From NCBI GenBank assembly GCA_025890175.1, contig JANPYM010000013.1, positions 6,673 to 70,672 of the forward strand: a stretch of 64,000 nt of DNA. The letters run 5' to 3'. The notes below the pieces were generated by a model. It saw only the letters and a list, made by a program, of their open reading frames with translations. It did no database searches and was not told the origin of the DNA. Made by a program: the position numbers and the translations under genes. The DNA is from Ciborinia camelliae. Lineage: Eukaryota; Ascomycota; Leotiomycetes; Helotiales; Sclerotiniaceae. Every line of letters starts with the position of its first letter. Position 1 is the first letter of the stretch. Of this stretch, positions 13,290 to 24,900 are shown piece after piece.

Positions 13290-16200
13290 TTTATTATTTT
13301 ATATTTAAAATAATTTTTTAAAGAATAATTTGAAAATTAATAATAGTTTTTAAATTAAAATATTTTTTGAATTAAAATTATTTTTATTAAAAAATTAAAA
13401 AGATTTTATATTTAATATTAAAATATTAATTATTTTGTGAAAAGTTAAATATTATTTTATATTTAAAATAACTTTTCAAAGAATAATTTGAAAATTAATA
13501 ATATTTTTTAAATTAAAATTATTTTTATTAAAAAATTAAAAGAATTTTATATTTAATATTAAAATGTTAATTATTTTGTGAAAAGTTAAATATTATTTTA
13601 TATTCAAAATAACTTTTCAAAAAATAATTTGAAAATTAATAATAGTTTGAAAATTAAAATATTTTTGAAATAAAAATATTTTTATAATTTTTTATTAAAA
13701 AATTAAAAGTTTTTTATATTTAATATTATTTTAATATTAAAATATTAATTATTTTATGAAAAGTTAAATATTATTTTATATTTAAAATAACTTTTCAAAG
13801 AATAATTTGAAAATTAAAATATTTTTTAAATAAAAACTATTTTTATAATTTTTGATTAAAAAATTAAAAGTTTTTTATATTTAATATTATTTTAATATTA
13901 AAATATTAATTATTTTATGAAAGGTTTAATATTATTTTATATTTAAAATGATTTTTCAAAGAAAATATAAAATTTTATATTATTTATATTATAATTATAT
14001 TTAAAACTATTTTTCTTTAATATTATTATAAATTAAAATTAAAAAAATAAATTTTTAATTTATTAATCTTTAATTTTAAAATTTTGTTTGAAAAGTTATA
14101 AAAACTTTATATTTTATATAAACTTTTCAAAGAAAATATAAAATTTTTTATATTATTTATATTATAATTATATTAAAAACTATTTTTTTTTAATATTATT
14201 ATAAATTAAAATTAAAAAAAATAAATAATTAATTAATTTTAGATTTTGTTTGAGCAATTATAAAAACTTTATATTTTAATATAATTATACAAAGAAAATA
14301 TTAATATTTTATATTATTTATAATAGTTTTTAAATTAAAATATTTTTTAAATAAAAATTATTTTTATTAAAAAATTAAAAGTTTTTTACATTTAATATTA
14401 TTTTAATATTAAAATATGAATTATTTTATGAAAAGTTTAATATTAATTTATATTTAAAATAACTTTTCAAAGAATAATTTGAAAATTAAGAATAGTTTTT
14501 AAATAAAAATATTTTTTAAATTAAAATTATTTTTATTAAAAAATTAAAAGCTTTTTATATTTAATATTATTTTAATATTAAAATATAAATTATTTTATAA
14601 AAAGTTTAATATTAATTTATATTTAAAATAACTTTTCAAAGAATAATTTGACAATTAATAATAGTTTGAAAATTAAAATATTTTTTAAATAAAAATATTT
14701 TTATTAAAAAATTAAAAGTTTTTATATTTAATATTATTTTAATATTAAAATATTAATTATTTTGTAAAAAGTTTAATATTATTTTATATTTAAAATAACT
14801 TTTCAAAGAATAATTTGAAAATTAATAATATTTTTTAAATTAAAATATTTTTTAAATTAAAATATTTTTTAAATAAAAATTAAAAATATTTTTAAATTAA
14901 AAATTCTTTTATTAAAAAATTAAAAGTTTTTTATATTTAATATTAAAATATTAATTATTTTGTGAAAAGTTTAATATTAATTTATATTTAAAATAACTTT
15001 TCAAAGAATAATTTGAAAATTAATAATAGTTTTTAAATAAAAATATTTTTTAAATTAAAATTATTTTTATTAAAAAATTAAAAGCTTTTTATATTTAATA
15101 TTAGTTTAATATTAAAATATGAATTATTTTATGAAAAGTTTAATATTAATTTATATTTAAAATAACTTTTCAAAGAATAATTTGAAAATTAATAATATTT
15201 TTTAAATTAAAATATTTTTTAAATAAAAACATTTTTTAAATTAAAAATATTTTTATTAAAAAATTAAAAGTTTTTTATATTTAATATTAAATTATTAATT
15301 ATTTTGTGAAAAGTTGAATATTATTTTAAATTTAAAATAACTTTTCAAAGAATAATTTGAAAATTAATAATATTTTTTAAATAAAAATTAAAAATATTTT
15401 TGAATTAAAATTATTTTTATTAAAAAATTAAAAGTTTTTTATATTTAATATTATTTTAATATTAAAATATAAATTATTTTATGAAAAGTTTAATAGTATT
15501 TTATATTTAAAATAACTTTTCAAAAAATAATTTGAAAATTAATAATATTTTTTAAATAAAAATATTTTTTAAATAAAAATTAAAAATTCTTTTATTAAAA
15601 AATTAAAAGTTTTTTATATTTAATATTAAAATATTAATTATTTTGTGAAAAGTTTAATATTATTTTATATTCAAAATAACTTTTCAAAGAATAATTTAAA
15701 AATTAATAATAGTTTGAAAATTAAAATATTTTTGAAATAAAAATATTTTTTAAATTAAAATTATTTTTAAAATTTTTTATTAAAAAATTAAAACTTTTTT
15801 ATATTTAATATTAAAATATTAATTATTTTATGAAAAGTTTAATATGATTTTATATTTAAAATAATTTTTCAAAAAATAATTTGAAAATTAATAAAAATTT
15901 TTAAATTAAAATATTTTTTAAATAAAAATTATTTTTATTAAAAAATTAAAAGTTTTTTATATTTAATATTAAAATATTAATTATTTTGTGAAAAGTTAAA
16001 TATTATTTTATATTTAAAATAATTTTTCAAAGAATAATTTAAAAATTAATAATTTAAAAATTAATAATTTAAAAATTAATAATAATTTGAAAATTAAAAT
16101 ATTTTTTAAATTAAAATTATTTTTATTAAAAAATTAAAAGTTTTTTATATTTATTTAATATTATTTTAATATTAAAATATTAATTATTTTGTGAAAAGTT

Positions 16201-18602
16201 TAATAATATTTTATATTTAAAATAACTTTTCAAAAAATAATTTGAAAATTAATAATATTTTTTAAATTAAAATATTTTTTAAATAAAAATTAAAAATATT
16301 TTTAAATTAAAAATTCTTTTATTAAAAAATTAAAAGTTTTTTATATTTAATATTAAAATATTAATTATTTTGTGAAAAGTTTAATATTATTTTATATTCA
16401 AAATAACTTTTCAAAGAATAATTTAAAAATTAATAATAGTTTAAAAATTAAAATATTTTTGAAATAAAAATATTTTTTAAATTAAAATTATTTTTATAAT
16501 TTTTTATTAAAAAATTAAAACTTTTTTATATTTAATATTAAAATATTAATTATTTTATGAAAAGTTTAATATGATTTTATATTTAAAATAATTTTTCAAA
16601 AAATAATTTGAAAATTAATAAAAATTTTTAAATTAAAATATTTTTTAAATAAAAATTATTTTTATTAAAAAATTAAAAGTTTTTTATATTTAATATTAAA
16701 ATATTAATTATTTTGTGAAAAGTTAAATATTATTTTATATTTAAAATAATTTTTCAAAGAATAATTTAAAAATTAATAATAATTTGAAAATTAAAATATT
16801 TTTTAAATAAAAATTATTTTTATTAAAAAATTAAAAGTTTTTATATTTAATATTATTTTAATATTAAAATATTAATTATTTTATGAAAGGTTTAATATTA
16901 ATTTATATTTAAAATAACTTTTCAAAGAATAATTTGAAAATTAATAATAATTTGAAAATTAAAATATTTTTTAAATTAAAATTATTTTTATTAAAAAATT
17001 AAAAGTTTTTTATATTTATTTAATATTATTTTAATATTAAAATATTAATTATTTTGTGAAAAGTTTAATATTAATTTATATTTTAAATAACTTTTCAAAG
17101 AATAATTTAAAAATTAATAATAGTTTTTAAATTAAAATATTTTTTAATTTAAAATTATTTTTATTAAAAGATTAAAGGTTTTTTATATTTAATATTATTT
17201 TAATATTAAAATATTAATTATTTTGTGAAAAGTTAAATATTATATTATATTTAAAATAACTTTTCAAAGAATAATTTAAAAATTAATAATAATTTGAAAA
17301 TTAAAATATTTTTTAAATAAAAATTAATTTTATTAAAAAATTAAAAGTTTTTTATATTTAATATTATTTTAATATTAAAATATTAATTATTTTATGAAAA
17401 GTTGTATATTAATTTGTATTTAAAATAACTTTTCAAAAAATAATTTGAAAATTAATAATAGTTTGAAAATTAAAATATTTTTATAATTTTTTATTAAAAA
17501 ACTAAAAGTTTTTTATATTTAATATTATTTTAATATGAAAATATTAATTATTTTATGAAAAGTTAAATATTATTTTATATTTAAAATAACTTTTCAAAGA
17601 ATAATTTGAAAATTAATAATATTCTTTAAATTAAAATATTTTTTGAATTAAAATAATTTTATTTTTATTAAGAAGTTAAAAGTTTTTTATATTTAATATT
17701 ATTTTAATATTAAAATATTAATTATTTTATGAAAAGTTTAATAATATTTTATATTTAAAATAACTTTTCAAAGAATAATTTGCAAATTAATAATACTTTT
17801 TAAATTAAAATATTTTTTGAATTAAAATTATTTTTATTAAAAAATTAAAAGTTTTTTATATTTAATATTATTTTAATAATAAAATATTAATTATTTTGTG
17901 AAAAGTTGTATATTAATTTGTATTTAAAATAACTTTTCAAAAAATAATTTGAAAATTAATAATAGTTTGAAAATTAAAATATTTTTATAATTTTTTATTA
18001 AAAAATTAAAAGTTTTTTATATTTAATATTATTTTAATATGAAAATATTAATTATTTTATGAAAAGTTTAATATTATTTTATATTTAAAATAATTTTTCA
18101 AAGAATAATTTGAAAATTAATAATAGTTTTTAAATTAAAATATTTTTTGAATTAAAATTATTTTTATTAAAAAATTAAAAAGATTTTATATTTAATATTA
18201 AAATATTAATTATTTTGTGAAAAGTTAAATATTATTTTATATTTAAAATAACTTTTCAAAGAATAATTTGAAAATTAATAATATTTTTTAAATTAAAATT
18301 ATTTTTATTAAAAAATTAAAAGAATTTTATATTTAATATTAAAATGTTAATTATTTTGTGAAAAGTTAAATATTATTTTATATTCAAAATAACTTTTCAA
18401 AAAATAATTTGAAAATTAATAATAGTTTGATAATTAAAATACTTTTTAAATAAAAATTATTTTTATAATTTTTTATTAAAAAATTAAAAGTTTTTTATAT
18501 TTAATATTATTTTAATATTAAAATATTAATTATTTTATGAAAAGTTTAATATTATTTTATATTTAAAATAATTTTTCTAAGAATAATTTGAAAATTAATA
18601 GT
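13290..18602. repeat. 5.3-kb satellite array, unit about 140-190 bp
   Basis: About 30 copies of a unit that can be anchored on 'aacttttcaaagaataattt', followed by 'gaaaattaataat', a variable 'ttaaattaaaatatttttt' part, 'ttattaaaaaattaaaag', 'ttttttatatttaatatt' and 'attaattattttgtgaaaag'. Spacing is mostly 140-190 bp. Groups of units are duplicated as blocks: sequence near 15,671 recurs near 16,398 (offset 727), that near 17,401 recurs near 17,905 (offset 504), and about 330 bp near 13,310 recurs almost exactly near 18,095. The array ends at the AT-block boundary. Confidence 0.88.
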
Positions 18603-19232
18603 AATATTTGTACTTACCGTCTTGCCTCTCCCCCAGTGAGGTAGCCAATTTTCAGAGACGTTGAGGGTGGGATTCTTGATGTAGGGTGTAGAAATGTTTA
18701 TTTTTTATTAAGTGTACAATCCTAGGGCTATATAGATCATATGGTCGCACCTGCCATCTTGATACCTAATAACGTATACTCCCAAAAATGGTGGATCTTC
18801 TCCATCTCCTCCACAATCCTTCCAACACACTATCTTTTCTCTAAAATTTGATATATTTTCTAAGCTATCTTAAATAAAGTATAAGTGGGGCCATCTACGA
18901 TTAGTAGGTGGACATCATCCTTTATCAGTCTTAGTCTCCATGGGGACCCCATGTTTTAAGTTTCGAGATCTTCATTTGAAAATGATAATGAAGGTTAGAT
19001 ATAATTACAAAGTAAAGCCTTAAATCTCTAACTTCAATTTCAATTAATACTAAATCGGATAAGAAACATAGAAAGTAGAAACTTAAAAAAGTTAAAGGAT
19101 ATAAGAACAGACAGATATCTCAGATGCTGAAACGATATCAATATATCAACCATATACACTCCTTTACAACACTCTCACCAACAAACTACACATACTCATC
19201 TTCCACCCTCACACTCTTTTCAAAACGTCAAA
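18603..19232. other. Transition from AT block to normal-composition DNA
   Basis: From about 18,603 the sequence switches within a few bases to ordinary composition ('cttaccgtcttgcctctccc'). I see no gene here. The last 100 bp before the secreted-protein gene are C/A-rich and look like a 5' leader. Confidence 0.6.
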
Positions 19233-19621
19233 ATGGTTAAATTCTCTGCCATTACCTTAATCCTCGTCGCCGCTGCTGGTGTCCAAGCCGCATGCAATTA
19301 TTGCCAATGTACATTCTCCGATGGCTCTAATTGTTGTATTACTGAGGTAAATAGTTTATTACTTGAAGTTTTTGAAGTTTTACTTATAAGTCAATTTAAC
19401 TCTAAAGCTTGGGTCCATAAAGATCAAGTTCACAAAGCTAATTTCATTTACAGAACGTAAACAATGATTGTACCACTGTTTGCTCAAATGCGCATCGTGA
19501 CGATAACGCAAAATTGAGATTGCCCAATGGAATTACCGTATATGGAACTTCTTGCGACAACTCAGGCGGATACCAATGCGCTACTCCTTTCAACCACAAA
19601 TTTCGTGTTCACTGCAAATAG
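19233..19621 (+). CDS. Small secreted cysteine-rich protein (effector-like), 93 aa
   Basis: Two exons: 19233-19346 and 19454-19621. The 107-bp intron starts gtaaat and ends ttacag, in phase 0. Residues 1-19 form a clear signal peptide (MVKFSAITLILVAAAGVQA), so the product should be secreted. The mature part of about 74 residues has ten cysteines: five near the N-terminus in the pattern CxxCxC...CC and five in the second half, suggesting up to five disulfides. I recognise no named domain. Without the intron the frame runs into a stop at 19460, which supports splicing. It lies about 630 bp from the AT block, a common setting for fungal effector genes. Secretion is strongly supported; an effector role is inference. 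Confidence 0.8.
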
Positions 19622-20228
19622 ATATTCTAGTCTTAGTCATTTAAGATTGGGCTGGTTTATAGTATGAACAGTTGATAGTCTGGATAGTCTGGATAGTGTG
19701 GACAATGTGGATAGTGGGGACGGTATATAATATTACGCAGGACTGTTGTCAATTAGAATCTGCGATAAAAAGAAAGAATAAACCGTGACCGACCGTGACC
19801 GTGACTGTGACCGTGATTCAACTTCCATCTCTTCCAATCCTACTCCATGTTCGAAATGATATCCACAATATATTGACCGAAAGCAGAGTTCAGGCTATTG
19901 AACTTTGGAGATCCCGTCACTCACAATTAGAAAATCATTTTCTGCCGTGGAGAATAAGAGATTATCCCATTCCTAATGTCCTAGAGGAAGATTGAAAGGG
20001 GAAAGACGGAAGATGGAAGATGGAACGGGGAAGGCGAAAAAGGAAAAGTATTCATCATTTGACTCTACGCATGAAGTGATGAAGGTGCTCATGTGTACTC
20101 CAGCTTCCTTCTATCAAAGTAAATATCATACATAGTTCACTAGCAAATGCATACAAGATAAAAAGAAACCACACCCCGTTGATTGATTTAGCACCCATTC
20201 TTCAAGGACACATTTCCCTTCCCGACAA
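19622..20228. other. Intergenic with short tandem repeats
   Basis: Contains 'gtctggatagt'-type repeats at about 19,674-19,725 and 'ccgtgaccgtgactgtgacc'-type repeats at 19,783-19,815. No gene that I can support. Confidence 0.5.
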
Positions 20229-21452
20229 CTATTTAGTTAAATAATATGGCACTGTCCCTGATATAGCATTGACATCTCTATCACTAGGAGATAGTGGTGC
20301 AACCACTGGACCATCATTCCCAACAAGAACACATAGACAACCCCTATCCTTACAATGCTTGCAAGCAAATTTATCACCAAAATCAGAAATTGAAGGGCCC
20401 ATAACTTGTGTAAGACCCCTAGATATCACTTCCACACAACGAGTTTTCCCAACTGTTGTTGCTTGATACCATTTGATGATCTTTCCAGATTTAACCCATT
20501 CATCAATTTGTCCATTAACCTTTTGGAATAGTTCAGCAGGAACATCCAAAGTCAATGAACCCCCTTCTACTCCTCCACTAATCAAGAATCGATATGCAAG
20601 CCTAACAAGGTTCGAAGGTGCGGAAGGACGGTCCCTACGTGATTGACTGAATGCCGGTGGTTGTCCCATCCCAGGTGATTGACTAGGTCCAGGTAGTTGA
20701 TTGAATGCCGGTGGTTGTCCCATCCCAGGTGATTGACTAGGTCCAGGTAGTTGATTGAATCCAGGTGATTGACTAGGTCCAGGTAGTTGATTGAATCCAG
20801 ATGATTGACTGAATGCCGGTGCTTGTTCCATCCCAAGTAATTGACCCGTCCAAGATGCAATCGTAGGTGATGGACTGCTTCCAGATGATTGTTCCAGCCC
20901 GGGTAAATGTGGAGATGGAGATGGTGGTTTTGATGAAGTTCCATATCCAGAATGATGTGGAGATCCTGTATTAAATCCATATCCAGTGGGAGATGGATTG
21001 AATTACTGTTGATTAAATCCAGATGAATATACAATACCGGGTGTATGAAGACTAGTAGTTGGATTATCGAATGCCCAGCGTGAGTGACGACTGAAGCCTG
21101 GTGGATTCAATGGGAATTGTAAAGGTCCACCAAATCCATATGGAGATTGTTCACCAAGACCTGTATTAATAGTTAATTGACCATGAGAAGTACATTGTAT
21201 TGATTGTTGTTCAACTTCCCTAACTTTCTTTTTCAATTATCCCTTCTCAGTTTCTTTCTCCTTCTACAAGGTATCATAATCCTCTTGTGTCTTCATATAT
21301 TCTTCCTTGGAGTTTCTCCATATAAGAATCTCAAGGGCAGTCTCAAGGCAGCCAAGGACATCATCCGAAATGGAAAGAAAACTATGTCCGCCAAATATAA
21401 ACGCAAATCCCACGGACAGTTTCAAGAGAAGTAAGGACTTCATCTGCGACAT
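20229..21452 (-). pseudogene. Decayed Pro/Gln-rich protein gene with C-terminal Cys cluster
   Basis: One minus-strand frame is readable from about 21452 to the stop at 20229 but is broken by three in-frame stops at 21264-21266 (TAG), 21237-21239 (TAA) and 21003-21005 (TAA). Around each break the protein reads through naturally, and each stop falls where Gln (CAG/CAA) would fit, so one C-to-T change explains each. The order is a hydrophobic then charged N-terminal part with coiled-coil character (KEEYMKTQEDYDT), a Gly/Pro/Asn-rich middle, repeats of FNQLPGPSQSPG, and a folded-looking C-terminal part of about 130 residues with CKHCKDRGCLC. I do not recognise the family. An upstream open piece at 21577-21798 may be a first exon. 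Alternatively the stops lie in unrecognised introns, but their placement makes that less likely. Confidence 0.6.
20633..20830. repeat. Coding minisatellite (FNQLPGPSQSPG / MGQPPAF units)
   Basis: Direct repeats of 'gattgactaggtccaggtag' with alternating 'gccggtggttgtcccatccc' segments, at least three copies, in frame with the decayed gene. They encode FNQLPGPSQSPG and MGQPPAF blocks. Confidence 0.8.
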
Positions 21453-21904
21453 GAAGAAAAGGTTAGCTACATACCAAACGTATCCAACGAGAGAAGAGAA
21501 AAAAAGCAGAGATGTCTCGTATCAACCAAGTATCAACACACACAGATTACCAACTGCTGTGATTTGTATGAACAGATTACTCACATAATTCAGCATCATC
21601 TGCCTGAGTGTGTTTGAAGGATTGCGATCCGTCGGTGGTTGCTTGAACTTGGTCAGCTCTGTTGGCGAAGGTTTCGTAAGAAGAGGGTGGCGGGGGTAGG
21701 GTACGTTCAGGTAGTATCACAGATTCTGTGCCGTTCCAGTTGAATGGGGAGCGAGTCATATTGGCAATAGAGATAGCTGGTGTCTCTCCAGTCTGCATAG
21801 AGGTATAGACTTTGCGACAGAAGGATTCAGATGATAACTTTCAAACGTCATCTTGACCAGTCAATGATAATATCTCGAATCTCGTTGAAAAACGAAACAA
21901 GAGG

Positions 21905-24900
21905 TCAAAAATGGGCAACTTGAAAAGAGTTTGCATTCTGCGTAGCCATAGATACAGCATTTCCGATCTCAAGTAGGCGTTCTTGGCTGAGGTATGACGG
22001 ATTATCAACTTCAAAGGTGAGACCCTTCTCTAGATTAGGAAGGTCTGTGGTAGATGGTGGATGATTAACTTCATCATGAATGGTTGTAATGGCGGCAGAT
22101 TGTCCGTCGGATTGCGGTGGAATTTGAAGCTTTTGTGCATTGCCAGCTTGGCGACGACCAATGAATTTTGGGGCTGGTTTGAACTCTTCAGCGTATTCAG
22201 CTGTCAATTGTTCAATGTTGTCATCTTCTATTTGCGGGTCGATAAAGAAGGGGTGGGCCAAATCATCCGCATCTTGATGATGGATTCGTTGGCGATACAC
22301 AAACCAATCGAAACGATGCTGAACGTGTTCTAATTGCTCGTTCCAATCTTTCTCCACCCCCATGTCGATATGGTTATCTTCATCGAGTTCAGCGAGTAAC
22401 TTCTTGATGGCTTCCGCAGATTCCGGGTCATCTTGTGGTGGTTCCGACGAGCCTGGTTGTGGTTATTAGCCCCATGAGGGAGCAGGTGGTTGTTCCCAGT
22501 CGTTTTGGGCATTAACTTCTTCACCACCATGATCTTCTGATGTCAACTCATCAAATTCGCATGATTTGATGCATGCATAGTCACCAAAGATGATGAGGCC
22601 AGACTTTTGGCGGGTGATTGCCACAGTATTGCATTTCATGTCAGCAACAAAACCGACGTTCTCCATATTGGAGGCAGCGGTTAAGTCATAAAACACAATA
22701 TGCTTCTCATAATCTTGGTAAGCAGTGGAGGTAACAACTTCAGGACCCTGGAAGAGATTGGGACTTCGAATGGTAACTTCGATGTAGAGTTCCATCCGAG
22801 CTAGGTATGGGACAACCACCACAACATCTACATGTGAATTTGCGAGCTGAATGCGAGTGGTGACTGCAAAGTTCGAAGTACGACTTCAGCTATTTGTGTG
22901 TCACAACGAGAGGTCCCTTGAATTTCACGATGGCATTGTGAGTGTGATACCTGGACAAATAACGGCCACACTTTGCCATCCGGTGATGGTCAGATTGTGT
23001 CGATGGTTAAACTTGCTACCCATTGTTCGAAGATCTGGGCACGAGGGAAATTAACCAGCTTTCAATAGGTATATCTCGATTTCCAGAAGACATCATTCGG
23101 CATGTCCCACATTCTAGGGGCCATCCTCAACTGTTCTTCCATTGCCCAGTAAGGCCATCCGAGATTAGCAAATCTTGAGATGAGCGGGTAACGCATTTGG
23201 TCAACGAATAGTGACACGGGTTTGCCGGCTTCGATGTTTGCATGCTCGGATGCAACACAAGCAGGTAGCTGGGCATCGTCGACACCACACACAAATGGCC
23301 TTTTATTTCCCTTCCAAACCTGCAACGTTTGGAGTTCGGTTGATGCGGCTATTTCATCACCAACGCAAATGTCAGTGTGATTTTGTGCAATAAGACCAAA
23401 TTTGGATTGGCATTGCGTGTTGGTAGTTGCGACAAATTGGGCCTGTTCGAGAAGAGACTTCGATACTTTCGTCACTAGACTCTTCAGAACAGCATCCTGT
23501 TGTTCGTCGCCGTTGTCCGGGGGTATGCCGAGGAACGTTCTCAGGCTGGGATTGCTACTTCTGAGTTTGAGGATGATAGGGTTACTGGAGTGTAAATAAC
23601 CAGCAACAGCTCAGACCTTTCCAGCCAGACTGTCTTCAAAAGAGTACACAGAACTGTTGCGTAATTTCGTGGGTAGGAAATTGTTAAATCGTACTTCCTC
23701 CACCGAAGAGTTAAGCATCTTTTCTAGCTCGATGGTTTCGGACCACAAAGTCTAATGAAAAGGATATCTATCTATCATCAGCGAGCCCAAGTTCTTGTAA
23801 GTAATTGACGGTTCTGTCGAAGAGGTTCTTGACCGTGGTGTTTTGGGCTGTATCAGCTAGTACTTTCTTGCCAGAGCGTAGTGAAATGGCGATAGTGACA
23901 ATCAGACCAACAGTCTTGCCGAACCCCGGAGGGCCTCTTTAGGTTGAACCCATCTTCTCGAGCTCGATGGTTTCCGACCAAAGTCTAAAATGAAAACGAT
24001 GTCACCAGTGAGCCCTAGGTGTTGTAAGTATTTGATGGTTCTGTCGAAGATGTTGTTGACAAGGGTATTTTGGGCTGCATCAGCTAGTACGTTCTTGCCA
24101 GGGCGTTCCAAGGTTGTTAACCTTATTACTAGCCTTAGCGATAAGGCACCCATTTGTATATATTGGAGCCTTGCCAGAGGGACCTAACCCCTTGCAAAAG
24201 CCAGCCTTCCAATAATACGAAGAAGCCATTTGTACAGAGCTTCCGCAGCGTAGTGAAATGGCGACAGTGACAATCAGACCGATAGTCTATCTAATCGCCG
24301 GAGGGCCTCTGATGAGATTCTGCAAGGGACCTTGTTGCCAAAAGCTTGAAGATATTGTCTTTGACGCTCCATGCAACTAGCAAGGGACAATCTCTGAACA
24401 AGTTCCAATGCCACATACCCACGATAATATCGCTCATAAAGATGGATGGGTTTGTTGTGTAGTCAATACGGTTGACCGTGGAGTATTCCGGCAGCTGAAC
24501 TATCCTCGCCAGCAGCTTCAACCCCATCATCGGAAGCATGTTCTTTGTCAGTAACAGCATGTTCTTCCTCAGCAGCAGCTGTATCTTCACCGTCAGAAGC
24601 TCGATATTCAAAATCGGCAGATAGATCGAGGTCATGGCTCTCCAACAATAGAGTAGCATTCCTTCCTTCGTCATCGTCGTCACCAGTAGGATGTCCCTCT
24701 CTCTTGAGACTTGAAGATCCGGCACGAGGATACATGGCAGAAAGGGATTTCAATTGAAACTTTCATAGGCTTCAATGAACTTGAGATATAAGACGTGAAA
24801 GGATGCCTAGTCGGAATTGTATTGTGTGACAGTGCGACCGTTGAGGGGTTCTGGAGCTAAAGTCATATCGACAATATGTGTTCCGCCGTGTAGAATTCGG

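Larger units (their letters stand above)
1..18602. other. Gene-free, extremely AT-rich block
   Basis: Almost every base is A or T, TpA is very common, and G and C occur only singly or in tiny islands (for example about 600-670 and 855-960). Only two short open frames exceed 70 codons, at 6010-6228 and 6763-7008. Both have the Ile/Asn/Lys/Tyr/Phe composition expected from random AT sequence and neither looks like a protein. The block is filled with tandem and dispersed repeats listed separately. In Pezizomycotina, blocks like this arise from repeat-induced point mutation of transposons or form regional centromeres; which applies here is inference. No mitochondrial gene was recognised. Confidence 0.85.

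Noticed and set aside
19795..19995. 66-codon plus-strand frame
   Set aside because: It begins inside a gtgaccgtgac repeat and shows no domain or secretion signal.
20582..21034. His/Leu-rich minus-strand frame of 150 codons
   Set aside because: It is a shifted reading of the Pro/Gln repeat region of the decayed gene.
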